Assembly (NCBI GenBank): GCA_018658715.1
Contig: JABHUQ010000099.1
Location: forward strand, 1 to 64,000
DNA: 64,000 bases
Reading direction: 5' to 3'
Source: Fidelibacterota bacterium
GTDB lineage: Bacteria > Fidelibacterota > Marinisomatia > Marinisomatales > UBA1611
This document shows positions 36,962 to 45,558 of this stretch, piece by piece. The stretch's first letter is position 1. Every line of letters begins with the position of its first letter. The position numbers and the translations under genes were made by a program. Under the pieces are notes generated by a model that ran no database searches, was not told where the DNA came from, and saw only the letters and a program-made list of their open reading frames with translations.

Positions 36962-38617
36962 ATGGCCGAAAAAAAAATCTCTAGAAGATCATTATTGGGC
37001 TTAGACCTAAATAGGTCTTATAATACATCTAACCTAAATCCGGAATGGCCAACGCCTAAAGTTGCTTCTATTTATAAAAAATATTTGCAGGAAAAATTAC
37101 CCGTCTATCAACCAGATCCTACAATAGAAATTCCAAAAAAATTAAATATCCCACAATCAAATCGTAGCTTACCACGAGTTGATTGGAATGAAGCAGCAGC
37201 AGCTCACTTATTAAAAAGAATTCTACCAGCACCTCGTTATGAAGAAATTCAATTAATATCTCAGCAATCATTGGATGAAGCACTTGCCCAAATATTAGAA
37301 GATCAGCCTTTACCGGAACCGCCTGGTTCTTGGGTCACAGAAGCACCGCCTGAATGGGATACGCTATCTGAAGATGAAATATTAGCTTTATTAGACACAT
37401 ATAATGAACGCATGTTTTCTTTGATTGATTGGTGGATTATGAGAATGACTCAAACACCAGTTTCAATTACAGAATCTATGGCTTTATTTTGGCATGATCA
37501 TTTTGCTACATCCCATTCAAAAGTATTTTATCCCCAAGCCATGTTTGAGCAAAACCAAGTAATACGAGAGCATGGATTAGGCAATTTTAAAACTCTCTTA
37601 AGAAAAATTACTTTTGGACCTGCGATGATGATTTGGCTGGATACACATGGAAGTAAAAAGCGACATCCTAATGAAAATTTTGGTCGTGAATTATTAGAAT
37701 TATTTACGCTTGGTGTAGATAATTATACGCAAGAAGATATTGAAGAAGCATCTCGAGCATTCACAGGATATGTGACGAATGGATTATTAACCAATTACGA
37801 TTTTAATACTCAAGTAGGTTGGGGAGTTTGGTGGGATGATTGGCATGATTTTGATGAAAAAACATTCCTTGGCCAAACTGGTAATTGGACCGGAGATGAG
37901 ATTATTAATATCATTCTTGAACAAAGTGAGACATCTTTATTTTTATGTGAGAAAATATATAAATGGTATGTATATGAAACTGTGGATGAAAATATTGTCT
38001 CAGAAATGGCAAATATTCTCGTAGAAAATGATTATGAAATTAGACCTGTTTTGGAATTTTTATTTTCTACTGAATATTTTTATGACTCAGCTCTTCGTGG
38101 GTCCAAAATTCGTAATCCTATTTCTGTTATTCAGGGTACAGTTCGGCAATTTGATTTAAGCGAATCCACTTTTCCCGATCAATTCTTTTTACAGATTTAC
38201 CATTTTCTTGGGATGCTTCCCTTAGAACCGCCAGATGTGAGCGGCTGGGCTGGATATCGTACATGGATAAATTCAATTTCTCTTCCCATACGTAAATTAT
38301 TAAGTACATCCTTCATTGATGGAAATAGCCCGCTGGGACAATTGGATGATACTATAGATGTCATTGCATTTGCCAATTCCATGTATAATCCTGATGAAAG
38401 TCAATTTGCATCCGTACAAATGGTCCGTAAATGTAGCTTATTGCTCTTTGGTGTTCCTCTCTCTGAAACAATGGAAGCAGATTTGTTATCTGTGTTACTT
38501 GATGGAGCGGAGCCTTACGATTGGTTTATTAATGCCCCAGAAAATAATGGACAATGGAATCGATTTCGTGATATGCTTCGATTTATGATGAAAAAACCAG
38601 AGTTTCAATTATCATGA
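36962..38617 (+). CDS. DUF1800 domain-containing protein
   Basis: 551 residues. It has the DUF1800 hallmarks: an N-terminal AAHLLKR motif, the ALFWHDHFATSH block, the NENFGRELLELFTLGVDNYTQEDIEEASRAFTG core and the WVYETVDENIVSEMA-like region (CEKIYKWYVYE). DUF1800 proteins are almost always encoded next to DUF1501 and are widespread in FCB and planctomycete genomes; function unknown. The start carries a SRRSLLGL-type sequence but no clear signal peptide. The next gene overlaps by four bases. Confidence 0.93.
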   Translation: MAEKKISRRSLLGLDLNRSYNTSNLNPEWPTPKVASIYKKYLQEKLPVYQPDPTIEIPKKLNIPQSNRSLPRVDWNEAAAAHLLKRILPAPRYEEIQLISQQSLDEALAQILEDQPLPEPPGSWVTEAPPEWDTLSEDEILALLDTYNERMFSLIDWWIMRMTQTPVSITESMALFWHDHFATSHSKVFYPQAMFEQNQVIREHGLGNFKTLLRKITFGPAMMIWLDTHGSKKRHPNENFGRELLELFTLGVDNYTQEDIEEASRAFTGYVTNGLLTNYDFNTQVGWGVWWDDWHDFDEKTFLGQTGNWTGDEIINIILEQSETSLFLCEKIYKWYVYETVDENIVSEMANILVENDYEIRPVLEFLFSTEYFYDSALRGSKIRNPISVIQGTVRQFDLSESTFPDQFFLQIYHFLGMLPLEPPDVSGWAGYRTWINSISLPIRKLLSTSFIDGNSPLGQLDDTIDVIAFANSMYNPDESQFASVQMVRKCSLLLFGVPLSETMEADLLSVLLDGAEPYDWFINAPENNGQWNRFRDMLRFMMKKPEFQLS

Positions 38618-40146
38618 AACGACGAGATTTTATTAAATCATCCATTGCGCTTTCCCTACTTGGGAAACAGGTTCCCCTTTTTGCGTATAATAGAGCAAAA
38701 TATACTCTACAACGGTCTACACAGTGGGACACAGACAGAATTGTTGTCCTAATTAAATTGAATGGCGGGAACGACGGACTGAATACAATTATACCTACAA
38801 ACAATGACGTGTATTACGAGAAACGACCCAACTTAGCAATTAACCCATCAGATACTATCATGATCAGCGATGAGATGGGATTCCATCCAAGTATGTCCCC
38901 AGTAATCAGTTTATACCAAAATGAAAAAATGGGTATAATTCATGGCGTTGGATATCCCGATCCAAATTTATCTCATTTCCGTTCCTCAGATATTTGGGTT
39001 ACAGGGTCTAACTCCAATGAGCATTGGAATACGGGCTGGCTTGGAAGATTATTCCAGCTAGAATATCCGGATTTCCCTGATAATTCTCCCGAATTTCCGC
39101 TGGCTATACAGTTCAAAAGTGCCAACTTACTTGAATTTCAAATGGATGGAACAAATGCGGGGAATATGGTCTTTGATCCCGAAGTCATGTACCAAATTGT
39201 CACAGGAAATTATGTACCAAGTGATAATGATCCGCCCCCGCAGACAGCAGGCGGGGATGAATTATCATTTATCCGTGAAGTGGATTTGAATACATTCGAA
39301 TATTCAGGTATCATTTATGATTCGGCTATTAATGGGACTACAACCGTGGACTATCCCAATTCAAATATTTCAACACAACTTGCGCTCACATCAAAACTCA
39401 TTTCAGGAGGGCTTAATACTCCTGTTTATCGTTTATCTCAAAGTGGATATGATACTCATGCAAATCAATTAGGGACTCATGCTGAATTATTGAGTGATGT
39501 ATGTGAAGCTGTTCAAGCATTTATTACAGATATGGAAAATCAAGGGTTACAAGATAGAGTTCTTGTTATGACTACATCAGAATTCGGTCGTCGAGTGGAA
39601 GATAATTATTCAAATGGCACGGACCATGGAACAAGTGGCCCCATGATGATATTTGGATCGCAAGCTCAATCTGGATTTTTTGGAAATCAACCGGATTTAT
39701 CTAATTTAGATCAAAATGAAAATCTCCTAAATCAATTCGATTTCCGTCAATTGTATTCCACGCTCATTACTGATTGGTTTGGACTTTCTCAAGACGTAGC
39801 AGAAACAGTTTTTCAATCACCATTTGAAACAATACCGTTTATCCGTAGTCCATTATCAACCATAAAACCTATTCCTGTTGCTTCAACATTTAAAATTGAA
39901 CCTGCATTCCCTAATCCATTTAATCCAGCAACTCAAATCCGATATCATTTACCCAAGAAATCTTCAGTAACTATTAGGGTATTGGACGGCAAAGGGTGTG
40001 AACTAAAATCCTATTTACAAGGTGTTCTTCAAGAGGGTGACCATACTTTTATATTGCAAGGAAATGATTTATCAAGTGGATTGTATTTTTTACAGGTAGA
40101 ATCGGGCGGAAATGCACTTACACAAAAAGTAACCTTATTAAAATAA
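38614..40146 (+). CDS. DUF1501 protein with T9SS sorting tail
   Basis: 510 residues. The N-terminus MKRRDFIKSSIALSLLG resembles a Tat/Sec signal, followed by the DUF1501 core (LNGGNDGLNTIIPTNNDVYYEKRP, HPSMSPVISLYQ, QSGYDTHANQLGTH, TTSEFGRRVEDN) related to sulfatase-like alkaline-phosphatase folds. The last 80 residues are a sorting domain (AFPNPFNPATQIRYHLP ... SGLYFLQVESG). It pairs with DUF1800 via an ATGA overlap. Function unknown. Confidence 0.92.
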   Translation: MKRRDFIKSSIALSLLGKQVPLFAYNRAKYTLQRSTQWDTDRIVVLIKLNGGNDGLNTIIPTNNDVYYEKRPNLAINPSDTIMISDEMGFHPSMSPVISLYQNEKMGIIHGVGYPDPNLSHFRSSDIWVTGSNSNEHWNTGWLGRLFQLEYPDFPDNSPEFPLAIQFKSANLLEFQMDGTNAGNMVFDPEVMYQIVTGNYVPSDNDPPPQTAGGDELSFIREVDLNTFEYSGIIYDSAINGTTTVDYPNSNISTQLALTSKLISGGLNTPVYRLSQSGYDTHANQLGTHAELLSDVCEAVQAFITDMENQGLQDRVLVMTTSEFGRRVEDNYSNGTDHGTSGPMMIFGSQAQSGFFGNQPDLSNLDQNENLLNQFDFRQLYSTLITDWFGLSQDVAETVFQSPFETIPFIRSPLSTIKPIPVASTFKIEPAFPNPFNPATQIRYHLPKKSSVTIRVLDGKGCELKSYLQGVLQEGDHTFILQGNDLSSGLYFLQVESGGNALTQKVTLLK

Positions 40147-40148
40147 GT

Positions 40149-40352
40149 TTAACCCAAGCGGACATTAATCGCCTTATCCCCTTTCATACCGAAATCAACA
40201 TCAAATAATACGCGTTGTCCTGACATCAATCCTCGCTGTTTGAGATGCTCTCTTAAACCACTAACATGAACAAAATAATCTTCTCCATCATCTGAAGTAA
40301 CAAAACCAAACCCTTTGGTACGATCATATTCTTTTACCGTTCCTTGTTTCAT
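40149..40352 (-). CDS. Cold-shock-like nucleic-acid-binding protein
   Basis: 67 residues from the ATG at 40352, matching the CspA fold: [33 protein letters not shown] carries RNP1 (KGFGFV) and RNP2 (DYFVHVS). The frame extends further upstream, but that part overlaps msrB and lacks Csp character. The start shares one base with the msrB stop (TAATG), so it is coupled to msrB. RNA chaperone role expected. Confidence 0.94.
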   Translation of the reverse strand: MKQGTVKEYDRTKGFGFVTSDDGEDYFVHVSGLREHLKQRGLMSGQRVLFDVDFGMKGDKAINVRLG

Positions 40353-40819
40353 TATTTTTCCTTTTTTGCTTTGAAATCTAACGATGCGGAATTTACACAA
40401 TGTCGAATTCCAGTTGACTGTGGCCCATCATTAAACACATGACCTAAATGTCCACCACAATTCGCACAAGTAATTTCAGTTCGAACCATCCCAAATGAAT
40501 AGTCAGGCGTTTCGTTTATTTTTCCGTCAATGCCGTCGCTAAAAGCGGGCCAGCCACATCCTGAATTATATTTAGTATCTGATGAATAAAGAATTTCTCC
40601 ACAACCAGCACAAACATATTCACCCTTTTCATAATGTTTATCATACTTCCCTGTAAAGGCCTGCTCCGTCCCTTTCTCTCTAAGGATATGGTACTGTTCA
40701 TCTGTTAAAATTTTCTTCCACTCAAAATCAGATTTGGCCATATGATCCTCCTTTTCCCCTTGCGCCATTATTAGCCAAGTGCTTCCAATCAACATAATTT
40801 TTATAAATATATTTTTCAA
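40352..40819 (-). CDS. msrB: Peptide-methionine (R)-S-oxide reductase
   Basis: MsrB reduces methionine-R-sulfoxide in proteins. The catalytic Cys lies in RHCVNSASL, and two CxxC pairs (CAGC, CANC) bind zinc. Start choice is open: the frame from a TTG at 40819 adds a signal-peptide-like stretch (hydrophobic residues 4-19, then AQGEKED), giving an exported 155-residue form, while the ATG at 40741 has a perfect AAGGAGG site five bases upstream and gives a 129-residue cytosolic form. Both may be used. Confidence 0.9.
   Translation of the reverse strand: MKNIFIKIMLIGSTWLIMAQGEKEDHMAKSDFEWKKILTDEQYHILREKGTEQAFTGKYDKHYEKGEYVCAGCGEILYSSDTKYNSGCGWPAFSDGIDGKINETPDYSFGMVRTEITCANCGGHLGHVFNDGPQSTGIRHCVNSASLDFKAKKEK
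40747..40753 (-). promoter_or_regulatory. Internal ribosome site AAGGAGG in msrB
   Basis: A strong Shine-Dalgarno five bases before the ATG at 40741, inside the longer msrB frame. It supports a cytosolic start. Confidence 0.7.
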
Positions 40820-40834
40820 TTTATTGGTTGATCC

Positions 40835-40996
40835 CTATTCTTTGAAATAATTTAAAACGGATGATGCCGCTATACCAATTGAAATAAAATATAGGATTCC
40901 TGTTATTTCATCAGGCATATTAAATAATTGATCTAGATTTATTACAACAAAGGCGGCTATTCCCATCCCGACTATAAGAAATAATATTTTTTTCAC
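40835..40996 (-). CDS. Small two-helix membrane protein
   Basis: 53 residues starting at GTG 40996, overlapping the upstream stop by four bases (GTGA). Two hydrophobic segments (3-19 and 32-48) are separated by NLDQLFNMPDE. It ends 15 bases before the msrB frame. No family recognised; support comes from the overlap, the hydrophobic pattern and the operon position. Confidence 0.6.
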   Translation of the reverse strand: MKKILFLIVGMGIAAFVVINLDQLFNMPDEITGILYFISIGIAASSVLNYFKE

Positions 40997-41343
40997 GGAG
41001 TGCTAGGCAAATTGATTAAAAAGACAGCAAACCCAATCCCTAAAATATCAGCTAATAAATCTCTTCGGCTAAAAAAACCTTTTGGTTTCTTTTTATCAAC
41101 AAATTCTTTACTAATGCCAATTAATAGGCTTGATGATGCAGAAATATATACAGCTCCATTTTCTTCCATCCCAAATTTATTGACAAACAAATATTGAGAG
41201 CTTAAAGTAATTAAACAACTAAATGAAAAGTGTTGAACCTTATCGAAACCCAACCATGGATCCACCAAATCTTTAGGCAATTTTTTTGGCGCTGATAACC
41301 CAATAGAAAAAAATAATATCCAAATTAATTTATTTTTATACAT
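40993..41343 (-). CDS. YfiM/DUF2279-like exported protein
   Basis: 116 residues with a signal-peptide-like N-terminus (residues 3-18). The conserved pattern FDKVQHFSFS ... GISKEFVDKK...SRRDLLADILGIG matches the YfiM/DUF2279 family of small envelope proteins (His in DK-QH, GI-KE-D, D-aD-lG). Function unknown. It heads the cluster of small membrane proteins and msrB. Confidence 0.75.
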   Translation of the reverse strand: MYKNKLIWILFFSIGLSAPKKLPKDLVDPWLGFDKVQHFSFSCLITLSSQYLFVNKFGMEENGAVYISASSSLLIGISKEFVDKKKPKGFFSRRDLLADILGIGFAVFLINLPSTP

Positions 41344-41428
41344 GTGTGAACCATATTCCTACGTAGAAATAAAGGATGATTCCTACAAATAGTAATACAA
41401 GTGTCCTAATTATTATCTTTTCTATCAT
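41336..41428 (-). CDS. Possible 30-residue single-helix peptide
   Basis: From the ATG at 41428 this reads 30 residues, a Lys/Arg-bearing start followed by one hydrophobic helix. It overlaps the end of the PAP2 gene by 23 bases and the start of the next gene by eight. No strong ribosome site, so it may be spurious. Confidence 0.35.
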   Translation of the reverse strand: MIEKIIIRTLVLLFVGIILYFYVGIWFTHV

Positions 41429-42035
41429 GGTCGAATTTACCCTTTTTAATCCAATATTTAAATCCAGCATAAGCTATAATGATACCTGCAATTGAATCAA
41501 TTATAAAATGTTGTTTAATTAAAAATGTTGATAGAAATATAGAGAAACCGATAATATATAAACCCCATTTCACTTTTGGAAACTCAAAGGCAAAAACCCA
41601 CATGAAAAAACAAGAAATAGCAACATGCATTGAAGGAAATGAATTCTGATCCCATCCATTTTTTAATAGGATAGAATAAAGTAAATCAAGATGGTTTGGC
41701 TCTATAACGTTCCATACAACACTCGCGCTGATGGGCCATATAATAAAACTCATATAACATACTAAGGTTATAAGAATACTTGTTTCTCTCAAAATTATTA
41801 ATTTACTTTTATTTTTAAATAATAATGGAGGAAGAATTAATCCTATATAATGAAAATAGTATGGAATAATCATCCACCAAATAAAAGGAATAAATTGGTC
41901 AACCCAGGCAATCCAAATTGGAGATGGAATTGGCTCAACCCATTCTAAAATAATAAAATATCCAACAATCAAAACCCAAAAGGGTAATATAATCTTTAAT
42001 CGTTTTCTAAGTGTTAATTGGATATTATTGAACAT
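41406..42035 (-). CDS. PAP2-like membrane phosphatase / inositol phosphotransferase family
   Basis: 209 residues with about six membrane helices. The PAP2-type histidines are in QNSFPSMHVAIS and KQHFIIDSIAG (HxxxD), the pattern of the AUR1/inositolphosphotransferase-type PAP2 subgroup. Likely acts on lipid phosphates at the membrane; substrate unknown. The upstream terminator at 42036 lies immediately before its ATG. Confidence 0.82.
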   Translation of the reverse strand: MFNNIQLTLRKRLKIILPFWVLIVGYFIILEWVEPIPSPIWIAWVDQFIPFIWWMIIPYYFHYIGLILPPLLFKNKSKLIILRETSILITLVCYMSFIIWPISASVVWNVIEPNHLDLLYSILLKNGWDQNSFPSMHVAISCFFMWVFAFEFPKVKWGLYIIGFSIFLSTFLIKQHFIIDSIAGIIIAYAGFKYWIKKGKFDHDRKDNN

Positions 42036-42065
42036 AAAAAAAGGGTAACTAGAGTTACCCTTTTA
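42036..42065 (-). terminator. Intrinsic terminator after the Cys/Lys-rich gene
   Basis: Stem AAAAGGGTAACT / AGTTACCCTTTT with a short loop and U tract in minus-strand RNA. It directly abuts the PAP2 start, so that gene may rely on readthrough or on a promoter overlapping the hairpin. Confidence 0.85.
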
Positions 42066-42086
42066 AAAAAGTTATTTTTTAAATAA

Positions 42087-42473
42087 TCATTTTTTTTCAC
42101 AGCATGGTTTAGTGCAATCGGGGCCACATTTTTCTTTTTTAGTAACCGATTTTGATTTTACACAATCAGCAGAAGCTTTTGATGCGCACTTCTCATGAAC
42201 ACATTCTGATTTTTTGTCACAACCATTTTTCCCTTTTTTTGCACAATCAGATGATCCTTTAGAAGCACAATCCTTTTTAGCGAATCCACCTTTTTTATCA
42301 CAATGCGATTTGGCTTTCTTAGCGCAATCAGCCGATGCATGATTTTCACCTTTTTTACAGCAATCTTTTTTTACTTCAACAGAGGCTTTTGTGTCGCCTT
42401 CTGGCTGATTCATAGCACTAAGGACAACAATCCCAAATGTTGCAACTAAAACTATTCCAATAATTTTTTTCAT
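42087..42473 (-). CDS. Exported Cys/Lys-rich repeat protein
   Basis: 128 residues: signal peptide (about 1-20), then a low-complexity mature domain with 14 cysteines in repeating DCAKK, CDKK and KCASK units, ending KPCCEKK. The composition (Cys, Lys, Asp, no aromatics) suggests metal chelation or a reducible structural protein. The family is not recognised. It is a single-gene unit with its own terminator. Confidence 0.8.
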   Translation of the reverse strand: MKKIIGIVLVATFGIVVLSAMNQPEGDTKASVEVKKDCCKKGENHASADCAKKAKSHCDKKGGFAKKDCASKGSSDCAKKGKNGCDKKSECVHEKCASKASADCVKSKSVTKKEKCGPDCTKPCCEKK

Positions 42474-42538
42474 TTGTATTCCTTTCTAGTTAAAAATGAA
42501 CCCTGAAATGTAATTGGGCAACGTGAGTTACACAATAA

Positions 42539-43168
42539 TTAATTTTGAATGACCTTTAGCTTTTTTCCAATTAAATCTATGGCCCAAAACCATAATAGAC
42601 CTATGGTTATATTAGCAAAAACATAATTGGGCCAGGGTCCAAAAGCTTTTTCAATATCCAAAGTTGCCTCTTGTAAATCTAGAATATTTTGGTCAAATGC
42701 AACATCATACACATACATGATACTTACATAACTCAGCATAAATATCATGGCATGTTTATAGGCGTGTTTCTCAATAAAATATTTTTGATTTCGAATAAGA
42801 TCCATCACAAGTAGAATAGGTCCAACATGTTTAAAATAAAAAGCCAACCAAAATAAGGGATCAAGATCTAGTGATGGAGCCACTGGATTGTCTATAATTA
42901 AAAGAGTAAATAAATCTCCAGACCAAACAAAGAAAAAGAAAACATTGAATAATCTCTGATCAAACTTAAAGGTTAAATAAATGGCAATCAGAGCTGTTAA
43001 ATTGCATAAATATAAAACCATATGTGGATTATGATTAAAATTATACCATGTTGATGCTGCCATTGCATAAATCAACATACTTTTTATTTCTTTACTTACA
43101 TTTCGTTTGGTGAAAATTTTATATCCAGCCCAAAATGAAGTGATTAATAGAAAATAAAAAGCGACCAT
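42539..43168 (-). CDS. YwaF/TMEM164-like integral membrane protein
   Basis: 209 residues with about seven membrane helices. The FWLAFYFKHVGPILLVMDLI segment, YVSIMYVYD and GPWPNYVFANITIG resemble the YwaF (TIGR02206) family. Function unknown. It ends the operon that begins at 49474, ten bases after the cytochrome/lamin-tail gene. Confidence 0.7.
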   Translation of the reverse strand: MVAFYFLLITSFWAGYKIFTKRNVSKEIKSMLIYAMAASTWYNFNHNPHMVLYLCNLTALIAIYLTFKFDQRLFNVFFFFVWSGDLFTLLIIDNPVAPSLDLDPLFWLAFYFKHVGPILLVMDLIRNQKYFIEKHAYKHAMIFMLSYVSIMYVYDVAFDQNILDLQEATLDIEKAFGPWPNYVFANITIGLLWFWAIDLIGKKLKVIQN

Positions 43169-43178
43169 AATGCGATTA

Positions 43179-44285
43179 TTATTTTAGGTAAACAGCCTTC
43201 TGTGTTTGATTATAATTCCCTGATATAAGTTGGAAAAAGTAGACCCCAGAAGGATAGACTGCTGCATTCCAAACGGCTTTATATTGACCTGTTTTAAATT
43301 GTCCATCAACAATGGAGTCAACATACCGACCATTTGAATCAATAATTTGGATGGTAACATGGTTCTCCATTCCATCTCCAACATTAAACTGAATTGTTGT
43401 AGTTGGATTGAATGGATTTGGATAGCTTGGGCTTAAAACTACTTTTTGTGGAATATTATCCGGGGCATCTATAGCTAATTCATTAATATTTGAAAATCCT
43501 GGTGTGGGATTTGTATATATCCAAGAGTCTGACCCATCAGGAAATCGTCCGTAGGATATATTAGATAACTGAACATTATAATTTAATGTATCAATTGTTG
43601 TCTCTCCATCACCCATAAAAAGACCAATTTGTCCTCCTGAACTAGATAGTTTGAAATTCAAATGATTTATCCCTTGAGCTGAATCATCATCTGCCCAAAA
43701 TAGAACAAATCCGCCAGGCTCAATATAAAAATTAGCCGAATCAATATCAGAATACGGAATCATGAATTTTGTTGGTTCTGATAAATCATCCGTTAAATAC
43801 ATACCATCAAGAACAACCATTGTATCACCTGAATTGAAAATTTCAATATAATCATCAAATTCACCATTCTCATCTGTACAGCAAGAATTATTAATAGCGA
43901 GAAATTCATTAATGGTCAATGCTGGATGTATAAGAGTATCAACTGCTGGGTACTCTAATGCTCCTTCATCAATCCATTGTGAAATAAAATCAATCGTTTC
44001 CTGAGGCAAAGGCCCATTTTGCGGCATCTGATTTCCAAATGGCGGATTAGGTCCAAGTTTTTGAATTAAAATAGAATTTGCACCATCAAAAGGGATAATA
44101 GCTAGACCGTGGTTACCAGGGGACATTAAATTGTCATAACTGGCTAAATTAAATCCACTCGTATTTCCAGTTGTGTGGCACCCACCACAATTTCCTGTTA
44201 AAATAGGCTCAATCTCTGAATGATAATCAATTTGACTGACTAAAAGTGAATTTGCCATAATGATAATTGCGATGTATTTTTTCAT
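43179..44285 (-). CDS. Cytochrome c / lamin-tail / T9SS-tail fusion protein
   Basis: 368 residues in three parts after a signal peptide: a cytochrome c-like haem site CGGCH (Cys33, Cys36, His37) in a planctomycete-type cytochrome domain (to about 112), a lamin-tail domain (about 120-275: INEFLAINNS, DDYIEIFNSGDT, GGFVLFWADDD) and a C-terminal sorting domain with SPSYPNPFNPTTTIQF. The haem would be attached in the periplasm before export. Function unknown; the LTD may bind sugars or surfaces. Confidence 0.88.
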   Translation of the reverse strand: MKKYIAIIIMANSLLVSQIDYHSEIEPILTGNCGGCHTTGNTSGFNLASYDNLMSPGNHGLAIIPFDGANSILIQKLGPNPPFGNQMPQNGPLPQETIDFISQWIDEGALEYPAVDTLIHPALTINEFLAINNSCCTDENGEFDDYIEIFNSGDTMVVLDGMYLTDDLSEPTKFMIPYSDIDSANFYIEPGGFVLFWADDDSAQGINHLNFKLSSSGGQIGLFMGDGETTIDTLNYNVQLSNISYGRFPDGSDSWIYTNPTPGFSNINELAIDAPDNIPQKVVLSPSYPNPFNPTTTIQFNVGDGMENHVTIQIIDSNGRYVDSIVDGQFKTGQYKAVWNAAVYPSGVYFFQLISGNYNQTQKAVYLK

Positions 44286-44303
44286 TGCTCTTAATCTGCC
44301 TTA

Positions 44304-45557
44304 TTAAATTTTGTTTGTCATCTTTGATTTTACGTATTTAAACAATGCTTTTTCGAATTGATCATTGGTTTCATAATAATAACCAAAAACTGAATTCCAC
44401 AATGATTTATCTTCCATACAAAAATAGAAAAATACATCATTATGCCAATCTTTAAAGTAGTTGTAAACACTTCTAAAGATTTTCTCTTTAATATCCATCG
44501 GATATGATAATTTCCCGGCTGCATCTACTAAAGGTATCTGCAGAGCTTTACTTTTAAATCCAGCTTCTCGCATTCTTCTAATAGCAGGTTTTATATAGGT
44601 TAATGTGCCAAAGGATATCATACCTATTTCTTGTGGAGAAAATTGGTCAAAAATATTTAGAACTATTGATTGGTATCCTTCTTCCCAACCTTCATAATAA
44701 AAAATGGGATGAAAATGAAACCCAATAATGACTCCTTTATCCGCTAAGGCTCGGGCAGATACTAACCTCTGTTTCAACGTGGCTGTTCCATGTTCTTCAT
44801 GATTAATTATAACCTGTGGATTTAACGACCAACATACAAATACATTCTTTGGTACCCCTGTCTCTAATAAATATTGAATATTTTTTGTTTTAGTCTTGAA
44901 TTCAAAAATGATATTTGGATTATTTCGAGCAAAATTTAATTGAGCTTCAATGATGCCATTTTTATTTCCGACCGCAAGTGAATCAGATGATTGCCCTGAA
45001 CCAATATGATAATTCTTTTTTGGGTCTAATTGTATTGCATCCAATTTTTCTTTCAATTGATTATCTACTAGGATGGCTCCATCTTCATAGAATGTTTGAA
45101 TACTACAATAACTACATCCTAATCCGCATCCTTGGACAGCATCAATTGTCATCAAATTACAACAAACCGTTTTTTCAGATGCAACAGGACACATACCTAT
45201 TATTTCATTTTGGTTATCATGTGATGCTACCTTTCGGATACTTGTTTTTGGTCTAATTGGATTCGAATTATATTGTATTGTAGATATTTTTAATTCTTCC
45301 CACCTTTTTCGAATAAGGCTAAAAGTTTTGTCTAAATTGCTCTCATTTTGTATGTCCACCCAAGTATGACTAAATGAGTCCCCCCACATTGAAAAATCAA
45401 TAGCTATTTCAATACATTGTCGAATTTCTTGATACGTTAACTTATCTTTTTGCGCTACTTTATTTATAAATGATTGTGTGTCTACATCGAGGCTTAAAAA
45501 TAAAGCATCTTCTTTGAATGGAAGACTTCTATCTTTGGCTATTGAAATGGGTGACAT
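44304..45557 (-). CDS. Radical SAM protein related to spore photoproduct lyase
   Basis: 417 residues. The radical SAM motif CxxxCxxC is at Cys144/148/151, and the region FVCWSLNPQVIINHEEHGTATLKQRLVSARALADKGVIIGFHFHPIFYYEGW follows the SplB pattern closely. By my alignment to B. subtilis SplB, the catalytic hydrogen-donor Cys141 is replaced by Gln189 and the Tyr after the last cluster Cys by Ser. So it belongs to the family but probably not to classical spore photoproduct lyases. It starts one base after nth. Confidence 0.85.
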   Translation of the reverse strand: MSPISIAKDRSLPFKEDALFLSLDVDTQSFINKVAQKDKLTYQEIRQCIEIAIDFSMWGDSFSHTWVDIQNESNLDKTFSLIRKRWEELKISTIQYNSNPIRPKTSIRKVASHDNQNEIIGMCPVASEKTVCCNLMTIDAVQGCGLGCSYCSIQTFYEDGAILVDNQLKEKLDAIQLDPKKNYHIGSGQSSDSLAVGNKNGIIEAQLNFARNNPNIIFEFKTKTKNIQYLLETGVPKNVFVCWSLNPQVIINHEEHGTATLKQRLVSARALADKGVIIGFHFHPIFYYEGWEEGYQSIVLNIFDQFSPQEIGMISFGTLTYIKPAIRRMREAGFKSKALQIPLVDAAGKLSYPMDIKEKIFRSVYNYFKDWHNDVFFYFCMEDKSLWNSVFGYYYETNDQFEKALFKYVKSKMTNKI

Positions 45558-45558
45558 A

